A stretch of 6,242 nt of DNA, from NCBI GenBank assembly GCA_948745425.1, contig CAPZDM010000085.1, forward strand, positions 1-6,242, given 5' to 3'. The notes beneath the pieces were generated by a model. The model saw only the letters and a program-made list of their open reading frames with translations, was not told where the DNA came from and searched no databases. How positions within the stretch are numbered: the first letter of the stretch is position 1; each line of letters starts with the position of its first letter. Below are positions 1-6,242 of this stretch, piece by piece. The DNA is from an uncultured Clostridia bacterium (GTDB lineage Bacteria > Bacillota > Clostridia > TANB77 > CAG-508). Position numbers and translations under genes: made by a program.

Positions 1-2
1 CA

Positions 3-31
3 CCGCTTTCGCCTTGGCGGCTTAAAAGCGG
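3..31. repeat. GC-rich imperfect hairpin at the operon's 3' boundary
   Basis: CCGCTTT (3-9) pairs with AAAGCGG (25-31), and CGCC (10-13) pairs with GGCG (16-19) inside it, with a TT loop and a 5-base bulge (20-24). It starts about 19 bases beyond the GtrA-family stop on the minus strand and could be part of that operon's terminator, but any following T-tract would be outside the window. It could equally be a structured end of a mobile element or of a plus-strand RNA. The surrounding 1-49 are 59% G+C, against far lower values next to them. Confidence 0.5.
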
Positions 32-45
32 GGGACTTCCTTGAT

Positions 46-66
46 GAGGTTAAATACCTCTTTTTT
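46..66 (+). terminator. Putative intrinsic terminator for plus-strand transcription entering from the left
   Basis: GAGGT (46-50) and ACCTC (56-60) form a perfect 5-bp inverted repeat around a 5-base loop. It is followed directly by six T (61-66) and a longer T-rich stretch on the plus strand. This is the layout of a short intrinsic terminator. It overlaps the last codons and stop of the minus-strand GtrA-family gene, so it would serve a convergent plus-strand unit whose end lies at or left of the window edge. The stem is short, so this is tentative. Confidence 0.35.
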
Positions 67-481
67 CATTTTTATTTTCTCCACTTTCTTTAAATACCCA
101 TAACTTACTTAATAAAAAATTATATGGTATTGTAATACATAACGTCAGAAGCGGTGCTAATTTATTACTTATACTTAATATTTCAATCCATAAGTGCATA
201 CAGATCAAATTTAATAATAAAGCAGAAATATAAACAATATAATATTTTACTAAGCTACTGCTAAAAGAATTTTTTCTTGCTTGAAATACCCATATTCTAT
301 TTAAAAAATATCCAATTATAGAACTTCCTATATAACCTAAAATAATAGCAATATTATAGTGCACGTTAAAATATAATAATATATAATAAATAATAAGAGA
401 ACTCATTGTATTAACAATTCCTACTAACGAAAATTTTATTAATAAAATAAACTTATCTATCGTTTTTTTCAGCTTTATCAC
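50..481 (-). CDS. GtrA-family four-helix membrane protein (predicted polyprenyl-phosphate-sugar flippase)
   Basis: This is a small membrane protein of up to 143 residues, the usual size for the GtrA family (PF04138). Four hydrophobic helices are visible, at about 15-38, 42-64, 79-99 and 107-128. Family hallmarks are FSLVGIVNT (17-25) in helix 1, FLNRIWVF (59-66) at the end of helix 2 and YNFLLSKLWVF (120-130) at the end of helix 4. The last two share an N...[RK].WVF pattern, as expected of an internally duplicated fold. Members such as GtrA and Listeria GtcA are thought to flip polyprenyl-phosphate-linked sugars across the membrane for transfer to surface polymers. It lies 24 bases after the YfhO-family gene and is the last gene of the apparent operon, so it probably supplies that enzyme's donor. 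The tail (131-143) is charged and cytoplasmic in character. The start is uncertain: GTG at 481 overlaps its own AAAAGGAG, and CTG at 472 has better spacing. Family call is secure; the sugar carried is unknown. Confidence 0.93.
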   Translation of the reverse strand: MIKLKKTIDKFILLIKFSLVGIVNTMSSLIIYYILLYFNVHYNIAIILGYIGSSIIGYFLNRIWVFQARKNSFSSSLVKYYIVYISALLLNLICMHLWIEILSISNKLAPLLTLCITIPYNFLLSKLWVFKESGENKNEKRGI

Positions 482-488
482 TCCTTTT
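481..488 (-). promoter_or_regulatory. Ribosome binding site at the GtrA-family gene
   Basis: AAAAGGAG on the minus strand ends with the first G of the GTG codon at 481, so its spacing to that codon is unusable. It lies 8 bases before an in-frame CTG at 472. An in-frame TAG (about 499-501) limits any upstream extension. The site therefore points either to a rare CTG start (140 residues) or to a non-standard use of GTG. Confidence 0.55.
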
Positions 489-505
489 CTATAACCAAAC
501 TATCT

Positions 506-2797
506 TTATTTTTTAATTATAATATTATAAAATCCAATTATAAAACAAATTATAATAGCCCCTGCACATAAACAAACTCCAACAAAAAATGAAATTGGCT
601 CATATTTAAATTCAATAATATGTGTCCCTTCTGAAACCATAACTCCTTTAAAACAATAATTTACTTGCAAAATATCTTGTTTTTTTCCGTCAATAAAGAC
701 ATTCCAACCCGGATACCAAGTTTCTGAAGTAACAAGAATTCCATCTTGATTCGTAGTAACATCTAATTTAAAATTATTATTGTTATATTCTAATAAATTA
801 ATATGATAAATCGAATTTTCTCCAGGTACTGTTTCCCATTTTTCTAAACCATTTACATATGCTTTATTTTTGATATCCATTCCTATATACTCTAAATCAT
901 AAAGTATCTCTTCGTCTGTTTTATCCTCCATTTTATTTGTCATAATTACATCATATACCATCCAAGCAGTACCTAATGTCTCTGCTACCCATAACGTGGT
1001 TTTTTCTGTATTTGCTGCATCTAACGTAGGAAATCCCTCCACTTCTCCTTTATATTCATATCCTAGTGATGCCATAAACTCATAAAACCAAGAAGAACTA
1101 TCCGCCAATGTATGCCAATACTTAATATTTCTAGCTACCGCTTGCTGCTGCCAAGACATCTGATTTGCAAGTCTATTGCTTCGTGGCACTGGATTAAAAT
1201 ATCCAAATGCATCATATGTATCAATCAAACATGATGTATTAGATGGATAAGCATTTGTCCCAAAATTATAATGTCTGCTATGTTCCTCTTTTGACTCCTG
1301 CATAAATGCTAGTTCTTTTGTATTCTGTATTACTTGTTGAATTTTATTATTTGCTTCCTTATATGTATACAAATTTTGCAAGTTTGAGAAAGAAATATGT
1401 AATTGCAGCAGTATTTCTATAATAATAAAATTAAAAATTAATATTTGTAATATTCTTTTTTTATATTTTATATTAACTGTAATCAACATCAATATTATAA
1501 ATAATATACATTCAAGCAATATAACCTTTTCATTATAATAACAAGGTAAAATATTCGCCATTATTATAACTAATAATAATCCACACATAATTACCGGCAT
1601 AAAAAACTCCGCTTTAATTGTACTTTTCTTAACTAATTCTCTACTTTTTATTCCTTCCCCTACATAAAATACAAACACTAATACCATATACGGCTGATAT
1701 AAAAACGGTTCTCTAATTGCATTGTAATAAGGAATATAATAAAACAAATAAGGGAATATCAATCCTGTACAATAACATAATAAGAATATAAATAATCCTC
1801 TTATAAAGATTTTTATACTATCCCAATTTGTTTTCCTAAAAAAACCGATACAACCAAAAAATGATACTAAAAATGGAACATTTCCAAATCTATAACCTTC
1901 TCCAACATATTTTGACGGTAACTGCAAAATACTTCCAACATCTCCAATCGATGTTACATGCTTAACAAAAATCTCCAGTGGCATTACTTCCATTCCATTC
2001 ACCCATCCAGATTCTATATCTGGTATATATCTGCTTGCATTTTTTGTATATTCAATCGCTGGAAGTAACGAAGGTGCACAAATACAAATTCCTATTATTC
2101 CGAATAGCAACATCTTATATGTAAGTTTCCAAATATATGTCCAACTATCTATATGTTTTATGACATAACATAAATATAACCAGCAAACAATCAAAATATT
2201 AATTAATAATGTCTGTCCTTGATTTGCCAGACCCGACATTCCCATACTTATACTTCCTAAGATAATATATATCCATTTTTTCTTTCCATTTTCTCTTTCA
2301 AATAAAATAACACAATCCACCATAAAAGGAAGCCAAACAAATCCCATAAATAAATATATCCATTCTCTCTGCCATAAAACAGCCCCACAAAATACGGTTA
2401 GTAGTGTACTTAATAATGCAATATACCACTCATATAAATTAATCTTTAAAAAGATATATAATCCTATACATAATATTGATATATGAAAAATAAAATCAAA
2501 CGCTATAAACCAATATGACATATCTTTTCCAAAAATCCAAAACCCTAACCAATTTACTGGATATAATGCTTGTGTTAAAGTACTTCCTACTGCTGGTATA
2601 CCTCCCCAAATATTAGATAACCATAATGGTATCTCACCTGATTTTATTATATTAGATATAGCATAAATTATAGAAAATGCACCATCTCCTAAATCTCCGT
2701 TTAATTCAGAACTACTTTTAGTACAAAATATATAATATGTAGCCACTGTTACCATTATTATTATAGATACTAAATCCTTTACCCTTTTTCGTTCCAT
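506..2797 (-). CDS. YfhO-family polytopic membrane protein (predicted GT-C-type glycosyltransferase)
   Basis: This is a large multi-pass protein of 763 residues from the chosen ATG, similar in size to YfhO proteins. After the first helix (about 10-26) comes the family's outer loop, with acidic DLGDG at 35-39, PLW then GGIP (57-68) and ALYPVNW (77-83). In GT-C enzymes this loop usually carries the catalytic acid. Many helices follow to about 465, including the IPYYNAIREPF segment (355-365). A large soluble domain (about 470-735) ends with YfhO signatures: TWYPGWNVFIDGK (693-705) and a G-T-H...EF.Y.P motif (724-734). A final helix runs to about 758, then lysines. YfhO of B. subtilis and Listeria moves sugar from a polyprenyl-phosphate donor to lipoteichoic acid; this role is inferred here, and the acceptor is unknown. 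The ATG at 2797 was chosen because AAAAGGAG lies 10 bases upstream. ATG 2806 is only 1 base from it, and the longer TTG start at 2842 has no binding site. The gene sits between a second GT-C-like gene and a GtrA-type gene. Confidence 0.9.
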   Translation of the reverse strand: MERKRVKDLVSIIIMVTVATYYIFCTKSSSELNGDLGDGAFSIIYAISNIIKSGEIPLWLSNIWGGIPAVGSTLTQALYPVNWLGFWIFGKDMSYWFIAFDFIFHISILCIGLYIFLKINLYEWYIALLSTLLTVFCGAVLWQREWIYLFMGFVWLPFMVDCVILFERENGKKKWIYIILGSISMGMSGLANQGQTLLINILIVCWLYLCYVIKHIDSWTYIWKLTYKMLLFGIIGICICAPSLLPAIEYTKNASRYIPDIESGWVNGMEVMPLEIFVKHVTSIGDVGSILQLPSKYVGEGYRFGNVPFLVSFFGCIGFFRKTNWDSIKIFIRGLFIFLLCYCTGLIFPYLFYYIPYYNAIREPFLYQPYMVLVFVFYVGEGIKSRELVKKSTIKAEFFMPVIMCGLLLVIIMANILPCYYNEKVILLECILFIILMLITVNIKYKKRILQILIFNFIIIEILLQLHISFSNLQNLYTYKEANNKIQQVIQNTKELAFMQESKEEHSRHYNFGTNAYPSNTSCLIDTYDAFGYFNPVPRSNRLANQMSWQQQAVARNIKYWHTLADSSSWFYEFMASLGYEYKGEVEGFPTLDAANTEKTTLWVAETLGTAWMVYDVIMTNKMEDKTDEEILYDLEYIGMDIKNKAYVNGLEKWETVPGENSIYHINLLEYNNNNFKLDVTTNQDGILVTSETWYPGWNVFIDGKKQDILQVNYCFKGVMVSEGTHIIEFKYEPISFFVGVCLCAGAIIICFIIGFYNIIIKK

Positions 2798-2806
2798 TTT
2801 AAGCAT

Positions 2807-2815
2807 ACTCCTTTT
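2807..2815 (-). promoter_or_regulatory. Ribosome binding site that sets the YfhO-family start
   Basis: AAAAGGAGT on the minus strand is the only good Shine-Dalgarno match near the 5' end of this gene. It lies 10 bases before the ATG at 2797 (counting from the end of AGGAG) and 1 base before the ATG at 2806. It falls inside the longer frame that begins at TTG 2842, so it argues for the shorter protein. Confidence 0.65.
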
Positions 2816-2885
2816 ATTTATTTCTTTAATCTCATACCTCAAATCTTAAAATAAAAGAATTAATCTGCTTATATTTATTTTCATT

Positions 2886-4277
2886 TTATTTATATACATT
2901 TAAATGATATTTCTTCATTAAAATAATCACTTCTCTTACTATATCTACTGGTGCTTGAAATAGTGAAAGTGTATCATCATCTATTTCACTTTCATCAAAT
3001 TCTTTTAACGTTGACAATAATTCTTCTTTATAAAACCCTCTATATGGTGCAATACGAAATTCTTTTAAATCTGTACTAAAAATTATTATTGTTATTACAG
3101 TTATTAATACACCTGTTATTATTTTTAAAATCCATTTCGAATTATTTATAATTGTAAATGCAAAAATCAACGTACAGCCGACCCATATTAATGTTGTTTC
3201 GCAGACATAACGTGATGAAGTAAGATAATATAAACTAAATGTATTAACTCGTCCATATATAATAATTGGTATACTAATTAAGCCATACATTATTAATATA
3301 AGTGGAAAATAAGAATATTCATATATTCTTAGAACAAAATATAATACTATTGCAATAACTACAATTCCCAATAATACAAATCCTATTTCTGTTATTTGAG
3401 GCATATTCATTTTTTCTATTGTAGTCTGCGGTATCATACTTCCAACTAACATATATAACAATCCCATAAAAAATTCTCCGCTTTTTAATGTATCCCATAA
3501 CGATACTATTCCTCCTGTTATACTAGATGTTTCAATGTTATAAAAATAATAAAATACCGCTACTATACATGGAATAAAAAAGCAAAAAAATTCTTTTATC
3601 TTATCTGCTGATACCCCCCCGAACATTCTTAATAGAAATATTGTTACTACGGAAAAAAGCATTGCCGGAAAATATAACTGACTTAAAAAGCAAATAACAA
3701 GTCCTGCAAAAACGCCAATTTTCCCAAATAACTTTGGAGAATAAATATTCTTTTTTAATCCTTGATTTAATACAGCAAATATCAATAAAAAAGAAAATAT
3801 CCTAAGCATAAATGCAAAAGAAAATTGAAGCGATAATATTTCCCATTGATTTAAATTAGTTATAGAAAATATAACCGGCAGAAATAAAATCTGTTTTATT
3901 ATATTCTTCTGTTCTATTTCAATATTATCAATCATTTTTCCCCATACAATATATACTAAAATAATTGACAATATTAAAACGCATATTCCTCCATATACTT
4001 CCCACATACAATTTAATTTTAAAAATCGGATATTTAATGCCAAAAGAAACATTTGCAAAAAATTCCGTTGTCCTCCTGTTGCACTCCAAAATGTCTGAAA
4101 TGTACATTTTTTCTCCATTACTGCTGGAATAAGCTGTTTTCCGTTACGCCAAAAATCCATAAATACAATATCTCTTGCACTTTGATTGACATAAATAACT
4201 CCTAATACAAAACAAATTATTATCATCAAAATAAATAATATATTCTTTTTTACATAATCCCTACATAACTTATACAT
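2886..4277 (-). CDS. Polytopic membrane protein with GT-C glycosyltransferase-like layout
   Basis: This is a complete 463-residue membrane protein with about 11-12 predicted helices (first at 12-31, last at about 382-401). I do not recognise a named gene. The first outer loop has VFMDFW (38-43) and then FWSATGGQRNF (63-73), followed by N and W-E near 89-93. This resembles a polymer-biosynthesis membrane family whose loop reads roughly D-W ... LW..HNEHR ... N...E, seen from memory, not by search. An acidic residue (D41) just after helix 1 is typical of GT-C transferases. A soluble tail (402-463) is acidic in its middle and ends in KKYHLNVYK. The ATG is supported by AAGAGG 8 bases upstream. It lies 26 bases after the propeller gene and about 90 before the YfhO-family gene, in one apparent operon. 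An in-frame G7 tract encodes FGGV at 219-222; slippage there would truncate the protein midway. It could instead be a polymerase- or flippase-like protein; the gene is certain, the function is tentative. Confidence 0.85.
   Translation of the reverse strand: MYKLCRDYVKKNILFILMIIICFVLGVIYVNQSARDIVFMDFWRNGKQLIPAVMEKKCTFQTFWSATGGQRNFLQMFLLALNIRFLKLNCMWEVYGGICVLILSIILVYIVWGKMIDNIEIEQKNIIKQILFLPVIFSITNLNQWEILSLQFSFAFMLRIFSFLLIFAVLNQGLKKNIYSPKLFGKIGVFAGLVICFLSQLYFPAMLFSVVTIFLLRMFGGVSADKIKEFFCFFIPCIVAVFYYFYNIETSSITGGIVSLWDTLKSGEFFMGLLYMLVGSMIPQTTIEKMNMPQITEIGFVLLGIVVIAIVLYFVLRIYEYSYFPLILIMYGLISIPIIIYGRVNTFSLYYLTSSRYVCETTLIWVGCTLIFAFTIINNSKWILKIITGVLITVITIIIFSTDLKEFRIAPYRGFYKEELLSTLKEFDESEIDDDTLSLFQAPVDIVREVIILMKKYHLNVYK
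3612..3624 (-). repeat. G7 homopolymer tract in the GT-C-like gene (copy 1 of a shared 13-mer)
   Basis: The minus strand reads GTTCGGGGGGGTA, encoding F-G-G-V at residues 219-222 of the GT-C-like protein. The same 13 bases occur at 5645-5657. Gain or loss of one G would shift the frame about halfway through the protein. Confidence 0.9.
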
Positions 4278-4285
4278 TTTATTTT

Positions 4286-4291
4286 CCTCTT
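4286..4291 (-). promoter_or_regulatory. Ribosome binding site of the GT-C-like gene
   Basis: AAGAGG on the minus strand lies 8 bases before the ATG at 4277, within the 26-base gap after the propeller gene's stop. It supports that start, and the short gap fits co-transcription. Confidence 0.7.
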
Positions 4292-4303
4292 AATTATTAT
4301 CTT

Positions 4304-6242
4304 TTACTTCTGCCAGATCTTCTCTATCCTCCAACTCAGCTCTCTCTGATCTTCAGAAATTTTCTCTTTCTGAGGATTTACGCAAGAAGATGCCCTTATC
4401 TGTAATTCTAAATATTCTTCTTTTTTTACTTGTTCTGATTTTTTTAATTCAATCTCAAATAATCCTGATTCATAAAATATCTTTTCTTGTATCAACTCCC
4501 CATTTAAATAAAAAGATAATTTCACCTCATCTTTTCCAGTTTTTTGATGTAAATCCATTGGCAGATAACCGTCTATTATCACTTTTTCTGTATCCTTTTC
4601 CTGTTTCAGCACAATCGATACTGTGTCTGAACACCAAGCATATCGATTGGATTCTCCTCCCTCTATCTCATAACTTCCCTTTAAAAAATCCATACTACTA
4701 ATCAAAGAATTTTTCCAATTATCATTTACATCAAATTGTGCTGCATCTGCAACCTGATCAAAGGAAATAGTAAACATACCAATTCTTCCATTCAAGTTTT
4801 CATCTGGACTGGCAATATTTCCTCCCCCATACCAAACCATCACTTCTCCGTCTTCTGTTTCTATCAGCGTTGAATCACATATTACTTTACTGTTCCAAAT
4901 ATTCTCTTCTTGTTCAATCATCCCCATATAACTTAACTTTTTCCAATTTACTCCATCCAAAGACACAGCTATCCCCAAATTTCTTTGTTCTTTTATATCT
5001 CTTCCAGTATAGAGCATATAAAAATATGGTGCCTGATAGATTACGCTTGGTTCTCCCAACCCTCTTTCATCAAAAGCTCCCTTTACCCCTACATCCATAA
5101 TGGGATTATTGGCATATTTAATCCATTCTTTTCCATTTGTAGATTTTGCAACTCCCAATCTCTGTACTCCAAATCTATCCTGTCCTAGATAATATAAATA
5201 CAATGTACCATTTATTTCTATTACATAAGGATCAGCAACACCTGCACTATCCCATGCCCCACTTTCTCCGGCAGTTAATACTGCCTCTTTCGTTCTTTCC
5301 CCAAACTCTTTTCCATTTTCTGAGACAGCCAGTCCTATTTTAGAATCTGTTGTTCCTTGTGAAATCCCTTGATAAAAATAATAAATTTTATCTTGAAACA
5401 AAACTGCACTTCCATTTGCTGCAATATAAGTATTATCCCATTCATTTTCTCGTATATCCAATATTGGATTTTTATTATATTTCTCCCAATTTACACCATC
5501 TATAGATGTTGCAAGACCTGTTCTCCATGCAGTCTTATCCCATCCAGAATAATAATTATAGTAAATTCCATCTTTTAAAATTACAGATGGATTTAATACA
5601 TCAGAAGAATCCCATCCTTCTTTTTCAACTGACAATACTGGTTCTACCCCCCCGAACTGCAAAATATTCTGTTCTAATGTTCCATCCCATGCCGGTATAT
5701 ACTCAGAAGAAAATATTACAAAATCTTCCTGTTTTTTATTCTCTGACAAATCTGCAGTATTCTCTGTCTCCAGCAATTTTAAAACGACCCAATCCCCACT
5801 GTCATCTCCATTTCCGCCATTATTGCAAAATATCTTTATTTTTTTTGCTTCACTATATAAACTTAAATCTAATTGAATTGTTTTCCAGTTTTCTTCTCTA
5901 TCTATTATGATATCTTCTTGGTGCAAAATAGTATCTTCTCTATCCATAATCCAAATAACAAGTCCTGCTCCGTCTGAACTTTCTCTTACCCATGGATGTA
6001 TTTCACAGCAAAATGAAAAAAATGACATATTTTCTATTTCTTCCAACAAAGCGGCTGTATTTGGAGTCAAAAAAATACATTCCCCTTCTCCCTCCATCTC
6101 AAATATACCCGCTGTCATATTCCATGGGTTATCTGCACCTTCCTGCTTTCCTTCAAATTGAACAGAATCATATCGTTGACTTTCATTATTCATGGAACTA
6201 TCTAAAAATTGATCAATTGGCACATCTTTAGAGGAATTTCGT
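4304..6242 (-). CDS. Three-domain protein with a five-bladed beta-propeller of glycoside hydrolase type, 5'-truncated by the window edge
   Basis: The frame stays open to the window edge. The first possible start, GTG at 6223, has no binding site, so the gene very probably begins outside. Numbering below is from that GTG (639 residues). A beta-sandwich resembling a carbohydrate-binding module spans about 30-152 and ends DDSGDWVVLKL. Five propeller repeats follow, at about 204-255, 261-316, 323-376, 383-436 and 442-488. They share [WF][DN]... [DEN][PGS]... YYxYYxG ... LGxAxSxDGxxW.K ..NPI, as in GH43/GH32-like folds. The inner-strand residues are N211, N270, D331, E391 and D450. The C-terminal domain (about 515-637), with NRYAW (526-530) and EDQRELS (624-630), resembles beta-sandwiches attached to surface-polysaccharide glycosyltransferases; that is from memory. 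No signal peptide or membrane helix is visible, so anything of that kind must lie upstream. The role is glycan binding or processing, by inference; substrate and enzyme activity are unknown. A G7 tract encodes FGGV at 190-193. Confidence 0.85.
   Translation of the reverse strand, partial: RNSSKDVPIDQFLDSSMNNESQRYDSVQFEGKQEGADNPWNMTAGIFEMEGEGECIFLTPNTAALLEEIENMSFFSFCCEIHPWVRESSDGAGLVIWIMDREDTILHQEDIIIDREENWKTIQLDLSLYSEAKKIKIFCNNGGNGDDSGDWVVLKLLETENTADLSENKKQEDFVIFSSEYIPAWDGTLEQNILQFGGVEPVLSVEKEGWDSSDVLNPSVILKDGIYYNYYSGWDKTAWRTGLATSIDGVNWEKYNKNPILDIRENEWDNTYIAANGSAVLFQDKIYYFYQGISQGTTDSKIGLAVSENGKEFGERTKEAVLTAGESGAWDSAGVADPYVIEINGTLYLYYLGQDRFGVQRLGVAKSTNGKEWIKYANNPIMDVGVKGAFDERGLGEPSVIYQAPYFYMLYTGRDIKEQRNLGIAVSLDGVNWKKLSYMGMIEQEENIWNSKVICDSTLIETEDGEVMVWYGGGNIASPDENLNGRIGMFTISFDQVADAAQFDVNDNWKNSLISSMDFLKGSYEIEGGESNRYAWCSDTVSIVLKQEKDTEKVIIDGYLPMDLHQKTGKDEVKLSFYLNGELIQEKIFYESGLFEIELKKSEQVKKEEYLELQIRASSCVNPQKEKISEDQRELSWRIEKIWQK
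5645..5657 (-). repeat. G7 homopolymer tract in the propeller gene (copy 2 of a shared 13-mer)
   Basis: The minus strand reads GTTCGGGGGGGTA, encoding F-G-G-V just before the first propeller blade (residues 190-193 from GTG 6223). A one-base slip would remove the whole propeller and the C-terminal domain. It is identical to the tract at 3612-3624 although the two proteins are unrelated. Confidence 0.9.

Noticed and set aside
1..93. Plus-strand frame 1-93 as the end of a coding gene
   Set aside because: After the first 20 codons it becomes a Phe/Leu/His-rich run opposite the GtrA-family gene. All three plus-strand frames stop within 93 bases and none has recognisable protein sequence.
2798..2842. 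Longer YfhO-type start at TTG 2842 (15 extra residues)
   Set aside because: No ribosome binding site precedes it, the extra residues are charged and unlike the family N-terminus, and the only good binding site lies inside this extension.
2846..2884. A 12-codon minus-strand open frame (MKINISRLILLF) between the GT-C-like and YfhO-type genes, a possible leader peptide
   Set aside because: There is no binding site before its ATG and no attenuator-like hairpin after it. Such short frames are expected by chance in AT-rich DNA.
5839..5846. A8 tract (minus strand) in the propeller gene, and A7/T7 runs elsewhere (for example 3584-3590 and 6069-6075)
   Set aside because: Runs of this length are common in DNA this AT-rich, so they are weak evidence for programmed slippage compared with the G7 pair.
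4304..6223. GTG at 6223 as a true start of the propeller gene
   Set aside because: The upstream bases have no Shine-Dalgarno match and the frame stays open to the window edge. A start outside the window is more likely.
4390..6231. Seven plus-strand open frames of about 65-134 codons opposite the propeller gene
   Set aside because: They lie antisense to a long, well-structured coding frame, overlap one another in different frames, lack convincing binding sites and resemble no known protein. They are shadows of the real gene.
1..6242. tRNA, rRNA, CRISPR array, riboswitch or replication origin
   Set aside because: No cloverleaf, rRNA-like stretch, regular repeat-spacer pattern or long structured leader was seen on either strand, and there is no gene-free stretch of more than about 90 bases.

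Overview
The window is strongly AT-rich, with standard-code reading frames, AGGAG-type ribosome binding sites and dense Ile/Phe/Tyr/Lys-rich proteins. This suggests a low-GC Firmicute; gut Clostridia of the Lachnospiraceae type fit best, but that is an inference from composition and protein style only. All four protein genes lie on the minus strand, closely spaced and in the same direction, so they look like the 3' part of one operon for making or decorating a cell-surface glycopolymer.

In transcription order (right to left): (1) positions 4304-6242 hold a 5'-truncated gene for a three-part protein, with an N-terminal beta-sandwich, a five-bladed beta-propeller of glycoside hydrolase type and a C-terminal beta-sandwich. 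Its frame is still open at the window edge, so the true start is outside. (2) Positions 2886-4277 hold a polytopic membrane protein of about 11-12 helices with a GT-C glycosyltransferase-like layout. (3) Positions 506-2797 hold a YfhO-family membrane protein, a predicted lipid-linked-sugar glycosyltransferase acting outside the membrane. (4) Positions 50-481 hold a GtrA-family four-helix protein, a predicted flippase for polyprenyl-phosphate-sugar. Gene gaps are about 25 to 90 bases, with no terminator or convincing promoter between the genes.

How they may work together: GtrA-type and YfhO-type proteins are two of the three parts of a known glycosylation route (B. subtilis CsbB/YfhO, Listeria GtcA, Shigella Gtr). 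In it a GT2 enzyme makes polyprenyl-phosphate-sugar, a GtrA-type protein flips it and a GT-C enzyme moves the sugar to an outer-surface polymer. The GT2 partner is not visible here. The second GT-C-like protein may be a further transferase, and the propeller protein may bind, trim or modify the glycan.

The left edge (1-66) differs sharply. Bases 1-49 are GC-rich, form a hairpin, and are followed by a small hairpin plus T-tract that would terminate plus-strand transcription. This suggests that the operon ends against a different, possibly mobile, plus-strand unit. The most unusual signal inside the genes is a pair of G7 tracts in an identical 13-base context, one each in the propeller gene and the GT-C-like gene. 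They are candidate slippage sites for phase variation.
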